From positions 62,001 through 126,000 of the forward strand of contig CAWEPB010000008.1 in the NCBI GenBank assembly GCA_963810815.1: 64,000 nucleotides of DNA, written 5' to 3'. Made by a program: the position numbers and the translations under genes. Shown here one piece after another: positions 16,890-24,590 of the stretch (within the stretch, counting starts at the first letter, position 1; each line of letters begins with the position of its first letter). The notes below the pieces were generated by a model. It had not been told where the DNA came from. It worked only from the letters and a program-made list of their open reading frames with translations, and searched no databases. Source of the DNA: CAVQWT01 sp963810815 (GTDB taxonomy: Bacteria > Pseudomonadota > Gammaproteobacteria > Burkholderiales > Casimicrobiaceae).

Positions 16890-17606
16890 CTAGTCGAGGT
16901 AGCGCGGCGGGTCCGGGTCGGTGGCCCAGTCGGCGTCGGGCCGCGGCACCTTGGCCATCCAGGCCTTCACCAGCGCCACGTGCTCGCGTTCCTCCTCCTC
17001 CATCTCCCGCGCGACCCGCTTGACCGCCGGCACCTTGACCGCCTTCGCCAGCGCTCCGAAGAAGCGCAGCGCACGCTCTTCGCAGGCGAGCGCGAGTTCC
17101 AGCGCGTGCCAGGGCTGCATCAGGTAATGGACGGCGTCCTGCGGCGCGGACTCCGGCGCCTCGAAGCCGGGCCACGGCGGCGGGCCGCTCGGCAGCGGTG
17201 GCGGGGCAGTCCAGCCCATCTGCCGCATCACCTTCTCGGCGTGCCTGCCTTCGATGACGGCCATCTTGCGGAACAGTGCGCAGACCTCGCGATTGTTGTG
17301 CATTTCCATCGCGTCGGCGAGCTCGGTGTACCGCTCGGTGGCATCCAGTTCGATGCGCAGCGCCCAGGCCATCAGCGCCGGGATCGACGTCGGCGGTCCC
17401 GCGAGCTTCGGCGCGGCGGGCCCGGACTTCGCCGCGGCACGACCGGCTTTCGGCGCCGAGGGCTTGCGCGTGGAGGCCGCCGTACCGGCTTTCGCCGCCG
17501 CGGGCTTGCGCCTGGAGGCCGCGGTACCGGCTTTCGGCGCCGCGGACTTGCGCGTGGAGGCCGCGCTGCCGGCTTTCGGCGCCACGGGCTTGCGGGCGGC
17601 GGTCAT
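16890..17606 (-). CDS. Rubrerythrin/ferritin-like di-iron protein with repeat tail
   Basis: A 238-residue protein. Residues 1-70 are an Ala/Lys/Pro-rich tail made of 14-residue repeats (KPAAPKAGTAASTR type). Residues 75-225 form a ferritin-like bundle with two EXXH motifs (IEGRHAEK and EEREHVAL) and partner Glu residues (LDATERYTEL, ACEERALRFF), as in rubrerythrins. No rubredoxin domain is present. Rubrerythrins reduce peroxide, so it may protect the oxygen-sensitive Kor and Bcr enzymes. The start overlaps the korB stop (ATGA), indicating tight coupling to korB. The basic tail might bind DNA or another protein; this is untested. Confidence 0.78.
   Translation of the reverse strand: MTAARKPVAPKAGSAASTRKSAAPKAGTAASRRKPAAAKAGTAASTRKPSAPKAGRAAAKSGPAAPKLAGPPTSIPALMAWALRIELDATERYTELADAMEMHNNREVCALFRKMAVIEGRHAEKVMRQMGWTAPPPLPSGPPPWPGFEAPESAPQDAVHYLMQPWHALELALACEERALRFFGALAKAVKVPAVKRVAREMEEEEREHVALVKAWMAKVPRPDADWATDPDPPRYLD
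17442..17595. repeat. 42-bp tandem repeat inside the rubrerythrin-like gene
   Basis: Units begin at about 17442, 17484, 17526 and 17568 (the last is partial) and differ by only a few bases. They encode 14-residue Lys/Ala/Pro units. The length is a multiple of three, so copy-number change would not break the frame. Confidence 0.8.
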
Positions 17607-18469
17607 GGCGCGAACTCCGTTTCCAGGTCGGCCAGCGGCACCGGCTGCCCGCGCGGGCCCAGCGGGTACGGCTGGCGGTTGCCGGCGTAGAGCACGCCGA
17701 TGTTGAGGCCGTCGTCGGTCATCACGCGACGCGCCGCCTTGGCCGGATCGTGGGTGACGGTGACCGACGCCGGGTGCGCGAGCTCCTTCCAGTCGCGCTG
17801 CTCGGGGCGGAACGTCACGCAGGGCGACAGGATCTCGACGAAGGAGAAGCCCGGGTGCCGCACCGCCTGCGCGATGATATCGGCGGTGCCGTTCGGATCT
17901 CCGGAGAACGCACGGGCGACGAAGTTGGCGCCCGACGCCAGCGCGATCACCAGCGGATGGAATGCCCGTATGCCGGTGCCGCCCGGGGCGAGCTTGGAAT
18001 CCCAGTCTGGCTCGGTCGTCGGCGACGGCTGGCCCTTGGTCATCCCGTAGACGTGGTTGTCCATCACGATGTAGGTGAGGTCGACGTTGCGGCGGCACGC
18101 GTGCAGGAAGTGGTTGCCGCCGATCGAATAGCCGTCGCCGTCGCCGCCTGCGACCAGCACGGTGAGCTCGGGCCGCGCCAGCTTGACGCCGGTGGCGGCG
18201 GCGAGCGCGCGGCCATGCACGCCGTGGAAGCCGTAGCAGGTCGTGTACGCGGGAATCCGCGACGAGCAGCCGATGCCGGAAACGACGACCACGTCCTCGG
18301 GCGGGAGCGCGAGCTTGGCCAGCGCCTTGGTGATCGACGACAGCACCGCGTAGTCGCCGCAGCCGGGGCACCAGATCGGCTTGGCCGCGGACTTGTAGGT
18401 CTTCGGAGTGAACGCGGCTGCCGGGACGACGGCCTCGGAAACGTCGGTGGCGGTGTCGGTGGAGGTCAT
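17603..18469 (-). CDS. korB: 2-oxoacid (2-oxoglutarate):ferredoxin oxidoreductase, beta subunit
   Basis: A 288-residue thiamine-diphosphate subunit. CPGCGDYAVLS near residue 36 and a further Cys (GIGCSSR) are likely [4Fe-4S] ligands, and GGDGDGYSIGGNHFLHA is the ThDP/Mg motif. With KorA it oxidatively decarboxylates a 2-oxoacid, probably 2-oxoglutarate, and reduces ferredoxin. In Thauera and Azoarcus this type of enzyme supplies electrons for benzoyl-CoA reductase, which fits the divergent bcr operon. I use the ATG at 18469; a TTG at 18475 is possible. Confidence 0.88.
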   Translation of the reverse strand: MTSTDTATDVSEAVVPAAAFTPKTYKSAAKPIWCPGCGDYAVLSSITKALAKLALPPEDVVVVSGIGCSSRIPAYTTCYGFHGVHGRALAAATGVKLARPELTVLVAGGDGDGYSIGGNHFLHACRRNVDLTYIVMDNHVYGMTKGQPSPTTEPDWDSKLAPGGTGIRAFHPLVIALASGANFVARAFSGDPNGTADIIAQAVRHPGFSFVEILSPCVTFRPEQRDWKELAHPASVTVTHDPAKAARRVMTDDGLNIGVLYAGNRQPYPLGPRGQPVPLADLETEFAP

Positions 18470-18476
18470 GGTCAAT

Positions 18477-20234
18477 TCAGGCGACGAGCGCTGCCGCGTG
18501 CGCGGCAGCGAGGATGGCGGCGGCGAGCTCCGCCGGCTTCAGCGGCAGCGGACCCGGCCGGTGGAAGGTCTGCGGACGGCCGGGGAGGTCGAACCAGGCG
18601 CGCAGGTAACGGTAGAACTGCGCGCCGTGGTTCTGCTCGACGACGAGCACCTGCCTGACGCCGGCCAGCGCCGCGTCGAGCTTCTCGGGCAGCGCGGGCG
18701 CGATCAGCCGCATGGCCACCAGCCGCGCCCGGACGCCGGACGCGGCGGCGCGGCCGATCGCCTCGCGCACCGGGCCGGTCGCGGAACCGAAGGTGATGAC
18801 GGCGAGCTCGCCGTCGCCTTCGACGTCGGCCCAGTAGTCGCCGTATTCGTGGAGGGCAAGCTTGCGCGCGCGCTTGTCGAGCTGCACGCCGTGGTCGCGC
18901 GCCGCGGACGAAGGCGTCCCGGCCTCGTTCTTCTCCAGGCCATCCGCGGTGTAGGCGAGACCCGGCGTCCCGGGCAGCGCCATCGGCGAGACCCCCGACG
19001 GCGTGTCGCGGTAGCGCTTGTAATCGGGGGTGCCCGCGGGCGCGACGGTGCGGGCCGCGACCCAGCCGGCGTCGGCCGGCCGGTCGATGATCGCCCGCGA
19101 CTGGCCCATGAACTGGTCCGACAGCACGATCGCCGGGGCCTGCAGCGCTTCGGCGAGATGGACCGCCCACTGGGTCGTCGCCAGGCAGTCGGCAATGGAA
19201 GTCGGCGCGACGACGATGCGCGGGGCGTCGCCGTGCAGCCCCGACACCGCGTACGACAGGTCGCTCTGCTCGCTCTTCGCGGGAATGCCGGTCGACGGCC
19301 CGCCGCGCATGACGTCGACGACGACGACCGGCACTTCGGCGCTGACGGCGAGTCCGATGCCCTCGGTCATCAGCGCGAGTCCGGGTCCGGCGGTCGCCGT
19401 CAGCGAGGGCACCCCGGCGAACGACGCCCCGACGATCATGTTGATCGACGCCAGCTCGTCCTCGGCCTGCAGCAGCGTGCCGCCGACCCTGGCCAGCGCG
19501 GGCGCCATCCATTCGAGCAGCTCGGTCGCCGGGGTGATCGGGTAGGCGGCGACGAAACGCACGCCGCCGCGGATCGCGCCGTAGCCGGCCGCCTCGTTGC
19601 CCGAGATCAGCCACCGGCCCGGCCGCGGGTCGAGCGGCGGCAGCGCCGGCAGGCGGCCGACCGCCGCGACCGCCTCGCGCCCGGCCGCCAGCGCCGCCAG
19701 GTTCGCTTCGAGCGACGCGCGGTCCCGCTTCCAGGAATCGGTCAGCGCCGCGCCGACGGCCTCGTCGGGCAGCCCCATCAACGCGGCGGCCGCCCCCAGC
19801 GCGACCATGTTGGTCCAGCTGCCGGCAATCGCCTTGGCGAGCTTCTTCAGCGGCAGCGCGACGTGCCGGGCGCCGCTGGCGATGAATGCCTCCGGTGGCT
19901 CACCCTCGGCCTCGTCGCCGACGAGGAGGCTGGCCGGCCCGAGCGGAATCTCGTCGGCGAAGCGGTGGACGTTCTGCCAGTCCAGCGCGAGCAGCAGGTG
20001 GAAGCGGTCGTCGAGCGAGGCGACGGGCCGCGGCGCGATGCGCAGCAGCGCCGCGGCTTCGCCGCCCCGGATCTGCGGCCCGCTGGTGCGGACCATGAGG
20101 CCGTAGGCGCCGGCCTTGGCGGCGGCGGACAGCAGCAGCGTGCCCGCGGTCATCACGCCGGAGCCGCCGCTGCCGGCGAGGGCGACCGACAGGCCGGCGG
20201 CGGCCGCGGTCGCGTCGATGGTCGTTTCGGTCAT
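18477..20234 (-). CDS. korA: 2-oxoacid (2-oxoglutarate):ferredoxin oxidoreductase, fused gamma-alpha subunit
   Basis: A 585-residue fusion. The N-terminal gamma domain (about 1-190) has GSGGSGVMTAG and RTSGPQIRGGEAA. The alpha domain (about 205-585) has YPITPATELLEWM, AEDELASINMIVGASFAG and TATAGPGLALM, all typical of KorA. It binds the pyrimidine side of ThDP together with KorB. It is the first gene of the operon korA-korB-rubrerythrin-RidA-thioesterase, divergent from had with 174 bases between. No delta (ferredoxin) subunit is encoded here, so the separate ferredoxin at 28143 is a likely partner. Confidence 0.9.
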   Translation of the reverse strand: MTETTIDATAAAAGLSVALAGSGGSGVMTAGTLLLSAAAKAGAYGLMVRTSGPQIRGGEAAALLRIAPRPVASLDDRFHLLLALDWQNVHRFADEIPLGPASLLVGDEAEGEPPEAFIASGARHVALPLKKLAKAIAGSWTNMVALGAAAALMGLPDEAVGAALTDSWKRDRASLEANLAALAAGREAVAAVGRLPALPPLDPRPGRWLISGNEAAGYGAIRGGVRFVAAYPITPATELLEWMAPALARVGGTLLQAEDELASINMIVGASFAGVPSLTATAGPGLALMTEGIGLAVSAEVPVVVVDVMRGGPSTGIPAKSEQSDLSYAVSGLHGDAPRIVVAPTSIADCLATTQWAVHLAEALQAPAIVLSDQFMGQSRAIIDRPADAGWVAARTVAPAGTPDYKRYRDTPSGVSPMALPGTPGLAYTADGLEKNEAGTPSSAARDHGVQLDKRARKLALHEYGDYWADVEGDGELAVITFGSATGPVREAIGRAAASGVRARLVAMRLIAPALPEKLDAALAGVRQVLVVEQNHGAQFYRYLRAWFDLPGRPQTFHRPGPLPLKPAELAAAILAAAHAAALVA

Positions 20235-20272
20235 GGTGAGCGCGAGCTTCGCGCGTCGTCCGGAATTGCGGA

Positions 20273-20286
20273 TTGACGCGGATCAA
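20273..20286. promoter_or_regulatory. FNR box between korA and had
   Basis: TTGACGCGGATCAA matches TTGAT-N4-ATCAA at 9 of 10 positions. For the had operon a class II start would be near 20321, with CACAGT at 20309-20314 as a weak -10. The korA ATG is only 39 bases away on the other side, too close for class II control in that direction. Anaerobic activation of the ring-reduction operon is the expected role. Confidence 0.6.
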
Positions 20287-20325
20287 GGACTTCGCAATCG
20301 ACGTTCGGCACAGTAGTGGCCATAA

Positions 20326-20345
20326 ATTGGTATTGCAGTACCGAT
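20326..20345. promoter_or_regulatory. Imperfect palindrome, possible repressor operator of the had-bcr operon
   Basis: ATTGGTATTGCAGTACCGAT is 16/20 symmetric with outer GGTA...TACC arms. It lies just after the predicted FNR-dependent start at 20321, where a repressor would block transcription. It also contains a TGCA core, as do known BzdR/BoxR sites, but only once. A similar sequence lies at 46008-46027. Confidence 0.4.
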
Positions 20346-20408
20346 TTACCATATTCACGGGGCTGGCGCCGCGCGGCGCCAGCCCGGACTCCGAGGGGGA
20401 TCCGTTCC

Positions 20409-21476
20409 ATGCCGATCGCGGCGCACCGCTGGCTGATGACCGCACCCGGGGCGCCGCTCGCACGCGCCGCGTTCGACGCCACGCCCGGCCCGGGCGAGGT
20501 CGCCGTGGCCGTCGCCGGCTGCGGCGTCTGCCACACCGACCTCGGCTACTACTACGACGGCGTGCGGACCAACGCGGCTCTGCCGCTGGCGCTGGGCCAC
20601 GAGGTCTCCGGGCGGGTCGTCGCCGCCGGCGACGGCGCCGGCGGCTGGGTCGGTCGCGCCGTGATCGTCCCGGCGGTGCTGCCCTGCGGCGACTGCGACC
20701 TCTGCCGCCGCGGCCTGGAGCCGATCTGCCGCGGCCAGAAGATGCCCGGCAACGACATCCAGGGCGGCTTCGCCTCGCACATCGTCGTCCCCGCCCGGGG
20801 CCTGTGCCCAGTCGACGAGGGCCGACTCGCCGCCGCCGGCCTGTCGCTGGCCGAGGTCTCGGTCGTCGCCGACGCCCTGACCACGCCGTACCAGGCGGTC
20901 CGCCGCGCCGGCGTGGCCCCCGGCAGCCTCGCGATCGTCGTCGGTGCCGGCGGCGTCGGCGGCTACTGCGCGCAGGTCGCCGCGGCGTTCGGCGCCGCGG
21001 TCGTCGCGATCGACGTCGATCCGGCCAAGCTGGACGCGATCGCCGCGCACGGCGCCTCGCTCACCCTCGACGCGCGGGCGCACGACGCGAAGGCGCTGAA
21101 GGGCGCCGTCGCCGGCTTCGCCAGGGCGCGGGGGCTCCGCCCCACCGAGTGGTTCATCTTCGAGTGCTCGGGCACCGCTGCCGGCCAGCTGGCCGCCTGG
21201 GGCCTGCTGGTGCACGGCGCGACGCTTTCGGTGGTCGGCTTCACGATGGACAAGGTCGAGCTGCGGCTGTCGAACCTGATGGCCTTCGACGCGCGTGCCA
21301 TCGGCAACTGGGGCTGCCCGCCCGAGTTCTATCCGGCGGCCCTGGACCTCGTCCTCGACGGCAAAGTCGCGCTCAAGCCCTTCGTCGAAACGCACCCGCT
21401 CGACGACATCAACCACGTTTTCGACGCCGTCCACCGCCGCGAGATCCGCCGGCGCGCGGTGCTCGTACCCGCGTGA
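20409..21476 (+). CDS. had: 6-hydroxycyclohex-1-ene-1-carbonyl-CoA dehydrogenase
   Basis: A 355-residue zinc alcohol dehydrogenase. Catalytic zinc segment CGVCHTDLGYYYDGVRT (Cys41, His42), GHEVSGRVV, structural zinc loop CGDCDLCRRGLEPIC, and the NAD motif VGAGGVGGYCAQ are all present. It oxidises the hydratase product to 6-oxocyclohex-1-ene-1-carbonyl-CoA, the third step of anaerobic benzoyl-CoA breakdown. The choice of Had over a generic ADH rests on the YYYDGVRT segment and on the oah, dch and bcr genes that follow. A GAGGGG ribosome site precedes the ATG. It is the first gene of the operon. Confidence 0.92.
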   Translation: MPIAAHRWLMTAPGAPLARAAFDATPGPGEVAVAVAGCGVCHTDLGYYYDGVRTNAALPLALGHEVSGRVVAAGDGAGGWVGRAVIVPAVLPCGDCDLCRRGLEPICRGQKMPGNDIQGGFASHIVVPARGLCPVDEGRLAAAGLSLAEVSVVADALTTPYQAVRRAGVAPGSLAIVVGAGGVGGYCAQVAAAFGAAVVAIDVDPAKLDAIAAHGASLTLDARAHDAKALKGAVAGFARARGLRPTEWFIFECSGTAAGQLAAWGLLVHGATLSVVGFTMDKVELRLSNLMAFDARAIGNWGCPPEFYPAALDLVLDGKVALKPFVETHPLDDINHVFDAVHRREIRRRAVLVPA

Positions 21477-21490
21477 AGGAGACCGCCCGC

Positions 21491-22606
21491 ATGAACGCCC
21501 CGGACGCACCGCGCAATTTCAAGGACCACAGCCTGGTGGCCGACTTCTCCCGGCCCGGCGTCCGCTTCGAGCGCCGGCCGGCGAAGACGCCCGACGGCAC
21601 CGTCGCCGACGCGCTCTTCAACGCCTGGATCACGCTGGACAACCCGGCGCAGTTCAACTCGTACACGACCGACATGGTGAAGGGCGTGATTCTGGCGTTC
21701 CGCGCGGCATCGGACATGCGCGACGTCAACGCGGTCGTGTTCACCGGCGCGGGCGACAAGGCGTTCTGCACCGGCGGCAACACCAAGGAGTACGCCGAGT
21801 ACTACGCCGGGCACCCCCAGGAATACCGGCAGTACATGCGCCTGTTCAACGACATGGTCAGCGCGATCCTCGTCTGCGACAAGCCGGTGATCTGCCGCGT
21901 CAACGGCATGCGCATCGGCGGCGGCCAGGAAATCGGAATGGCCTGCGACTTCTCCGTCGCGCAGGACCTCGCACGCTTCGGCCAGGCGGGGCCCAAGCAC
22001 GGGTCGGCGCCGATCGGCGGCGCCACCGACTTCCTCCCGCTGCTGGCCGGCACCGAGCGCGCGATGGCCGCCTGCGTGCTCTGCGAGCCGTTCTCGGCGC
22101 ACAAGGCCTACCAGATGGGCGTGCTCACCGACATCGCGCCGGCGCTGCGCATCGATGGCAGCTTCGTCGCCAACCCGCTGGTCGAGACCCAGCGGATGAC
22201 CGACGGGTACGGCCGCTTCGTCTTCGGCGAGCCGAAGACCGGCGACGCGCTGAAGGAGGCCAAGGCGCTGCTGGCCCGCGGCACCGTCGACCTGTCGCTG
22301 CTCGACGCCCGGGTCGAGGACCTCTGCGCGAAGATGCTGCTTACCTTTCCCGACTGCACGACCAAGACGCTGGAGGAACTGCGCAAGCCCAAGCTCGAGG
22401 CGTGGAACCGGAACAAGGAAGATTCCCGCGCCTGGCTCGCGCTCAACATGATGACCGAGGCGCGCGCGGGCTTCCGCGCGTTCAACGAGGGGACGAAGGA
22501 ATCGCGCGAAGTCGACTTCGTCGCGCTGCGCCAGGCGCTGGCGCGCGGCCAGGCCTGGGACGAGGCCTTCACCGACGGCCTGATGCCGGCGGCGCGCCGT
22601 GGCTGA
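21491..22606 (+). CDS. oah: 6-oxocyclohex-1-ene-1-carbonyl-CoA hydrolase (ring opening)
   Basis: A 371-residue crotonase-fold hydrolase. GAGDKAFCTGGNTKEYAEYY and RIGGGQEIGMACDFSVAQ form the oxyanion-hole regions. The opening residues and RPGVRFERRPAK are typical of Oah. It adds water and cleaves the ring C-C bond to give 3-hydroxypimelyl-CoA. It lies 14 bases after had; its end overlaps dch by 8 bases. Confidence 0.94.
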   Translation: MNAPDAPRNFKDHSLVADFSRPGVRFERRPAKTPDGTVADALFNAWITLDNPAQFNSYTTDMVKGVILAFRAASDMRDVNAVVFTGAGDKAFCTGGNTKEYAEYYAGHPQEYRQYMRLFNDMVSAILVCDKPVICRVNGMRIGGGQEIGMACDFSVAQDLARFGQAGPKHGSAPIGGATDFLPLLAGTERAMAACVLCEPFSAHKAYQMGVLTDIAPALRIDGSFVANPLVETQRMTDGYGRFVFGEPKTGDALKEAKALLARGTVDLSLLDARVEDLCAKMLLTFPDCTTKTLEELRKPKLEAWNRNKEDSRAWLALNMMTEARAGFRAFNEGTKESREVDFVALRQALARGQAWDEAFTDGLMPAARRG

Positions 22607-23381
22607 CCCCGTCGCGGCAGGCCCGCTGCGCGTCGCGCTGCAGCGCGACGGCGCGCTGCTGCGCCTCACCCTGGCCCGGCCCAAGTCCAACATCGTCGAC
22701 GCGCAGATGATCGCCGCGCTCGACGCCGCCCTCGCCCGCCACGCCGGCAGTGCGGCGCTGCGCGGCGTGCTGCTCGACGCCGACGGCCCCCACTTCAGCT
22801 TCGGCGCCAGCGTCGAGGAGCACCTGCCCGGCGCCTGCGCCGGGATGCTCCGTTCGCTGCACGCGCTGATCGTCACGATCCTGGCGTTCCCGGCGCCGAT
22901 GCTCGTGGCGGTCCGCGGCCAGTGCCTCGGCGGCGGGCTCGAGGTCGCGCTCGCGGGCAGCCTGATCTTCGCCGCGCCGGACGCGCAGCTGGGACAGCCG
23001 GAAACGAAGCTGGGCGTCTTCGCCCCGGCCGCCTCGGTGCTGCTGCCGTACCGGGTCAACGCGGCGACCGCCGAGGACCTGCTGCTGTCGGGCCGCAGCG
23101 TCGGCGCCGGTGAAGCGCATTCGATGGGCCTGGTCCAGGCGGTCGCCGACGATCCGGCGGCGGCGGCGCTGGCGTGGTTCGACGCGCACCTGGCGCCGAA
23201 GAGCGCGGCAGCCATACGCCATGCGCTCGCCGCGGCACGCAGCGCGCGCATCGACGCCGTTCGCCGCGCGCTCGCCGACGTCGAGCGCCTCTACCTCGAT
23301 GACCTGATGAAAACCCGCGACGCGAACGAGGGGCTCGCCGCCTTCATCGCCCGCCGCCCACCCGTCTGGGAGCACCGCTGA
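22599..23381 (+). CDS. dch: Cyclohexa-1,5-diene-1-carbonyl-CoA hydratase
   Basis: A 260-residue enoyl-CoA hydratase family member with LARPKSNIVDAQMI, FSFGASVEEHLPG and RGQCLGGGLEVALAGS. The FGASVEEH segment, with Glu in place of the usual glycine-rich turn, is typical of dienoyl-CoA hydratases in benzoyl-CoA clusters. It hydrates the diene made by benzoyl-CoA reductase. It starts with GTG at 22599 inside oah, and its TGA overlaps the bcrC ATG, so oah, dch and bcrC are translationally coupled. Confidence 0.93.
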   Translation: MADPVAAGPLRVALQRDGALLRLTLARPKSNIVDAQMIAALDAALARHAGSAALRGVLLDADGPHFSFGASVEEHLPGACAGMLRSLHALIVTILAFPAPMLVAVRGQCLGGGLEVALAGSLIFAAPDAQLGQPETKLGVFAPAASVLLPYRVNAATAEDLLLSGRSVGAGEAHSMGLVQAVADDPAAAALAWFDAHLAPKSAAAIRHALAAARSARIDAVRRALADVERLYLDDLMKTRDANEGLAAFIARRPPVWEHR

Positions 23382-24571
23382 TGGCCGCCACCCCCGCCAC
23401 GCCGCCGCGAGCGATCGAGATCATCTCGCGCTGCCAGACCCTGTTCGAGGATCTCGACTTCACCGCCGTCAAGCAGTGGAAGGCCGCGGCGCCGGGCCGC
23501 AAGGCCATCGGCTACATGCCGGTCTACGTCCCCTGCGAGCTCATCCACGCCGCGGGCATGCTGCCGGTCGGCGTCCTCGGCGGCGGCGACTCCCTCGAGG
23601 TCATCCAGGGCGACGCGTACTACCAGAGCTACATCTGCCGCATACCGCGGTCGACCATCGAGCTGGGGCTCACCGGCCGGCTGGACTGCCTCGACGGCAT
23701 GCTGTTCCCGTCGATCTGCGACGTGATCCGCAACCTGTCCGGCATGTGGCAGATCCTGTTCAAGGACAAGTACGTCCGCTACCTCGACGTCCCGCAGAAC
23801 TACGACGACGCGATCGGCGGCAAGTTCTACCGGGAGGAGCTCGCGGTCCTGCGCGAGGACCTGGGCCGCCTGCGCGGGGCGCCGGTCACCGACGCCGAGA
23901 TCAACGCCTCGATCCGCGTCTACAACGACAACCGGGCGGCCGTCCGCGAGCTGTACGCGTACCGGGCGGCGAAGCCGTGGCAGGCGCCGACCTCCGAGGT
24001 CTACCTGCTGCTGCGCGCGGGCATGGTGCTGCCGCCGGAGGAGCACACGCTGCTCGTCCGCGAATACCTGCGCGCCGTCGACGAGCTGCCGCGCCCGAAG
24101 CGCGACAACGCGCGCGTCGTGATCAACGGCTCGTTCTGCGAGCAGCCGCCGCTCGGCCTGATCAAGTCGATCGAGATGGCCGGCTGCTACGTCGTCGACG
24201 ACGACTTCATGCTCGGCACGCGCTGGCTGCTCGACGAGGTGCCCGCCGACGGGGATCCGCTGGCCGAGCTGTCGAAGGCGTTCCTGCACCGCTCGGCGTC
24301 GACCGCCGCGAAGTACGACGCGAAGCGCGAGGACAAGGGCCAGTTCCTGCTGAAGCAGGTCGCGACGCGCGGCGCCGAGGGCGTCGTCTTCGCCGCGCCG
24401 TCGTTCTGCGACCCGGCGCTGCTCGAGCGGCCGATGCTGCAGGACGTGCTCGCGCGGCAGAAGATCCCCTACACCGCGTTCAAGTACGCCGAGAACACCG
24501 GTCAGATGGCGCCGATCCGCGAGCAGGCGGGCACCTTCGCCGACTCGATCAAGCTGTGGAACGAAGCATGA
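23381..24571 (+). CDS. bcrC: Benzoyl-CoA reductase subunit C
   Basis: A 396-residue subunit of the HgdB/BcrBC family. Conserved segments are GYMPVYVPCELIHAAGMLPVG, FPSICDVIRNLSGMW and INGSFCEQPP, whose Cys residues bind or neighbour the [4Fe-4S] cluster of the catalytic module. With BcrB it binds benzoyl-CoA and delivers single electrons to the ring. The length matches the Thauera subunit class rather than the Azoarcus bzd type, though I cannot separate them without alignment. Confidence 0.94.
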   Translation: MAATPATPPRAIEIISRCQTLFEDLDFTAVKQWKAAAPGRKAIGYMPVYVPCELIHAAGMLPVGVLGGGDSLEVIQGDAYYQSYICRIPRSTIELGLTGRLDCLDGMLFPSICDVIRNLSGMWQILFKDKYVRYLDVPQNYDDAIGGKFYREELAVLREDLGRLRGAPVTDAEINASIRVYNDNRAAVRELYAYRAAKPWQAPTSEVYLLLRAGMVLPPEEHTLLVREYLRAVDELPRPKRDNARVVINGSFCEQPPLGLIKSIEMAGCYVVDDDFMLGTRWLLDEVPADGDPLAELSKAFLHRSASTAAKYDAKREDKGQFLLKQVATRGAEGVVFAAPSFCDPALLERPMLQDVLARQKIPYTAFKYAENTGQMAPIREQAGTFADSIKLWNEA

Positions 24572-24590
24572 GACTCGAAGGAGCCGCCGC

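Noticed and set aside
17442..17595. CRISPR-like array
   Set aside because: The 42-bp units are contiguous with no unique spacers, and encode in-frame peptide repeats.
17603..20234. Pyruvate or phenylglyoxylate oxidoreductase instead of Kor
   Set aside because: The gamma-alpha fusion with a short beta subunit and no FAD or ferredoxin subunit fits KorAB; phenylglyoxylate dehydrogenase has five subunits including a flavoprotein.
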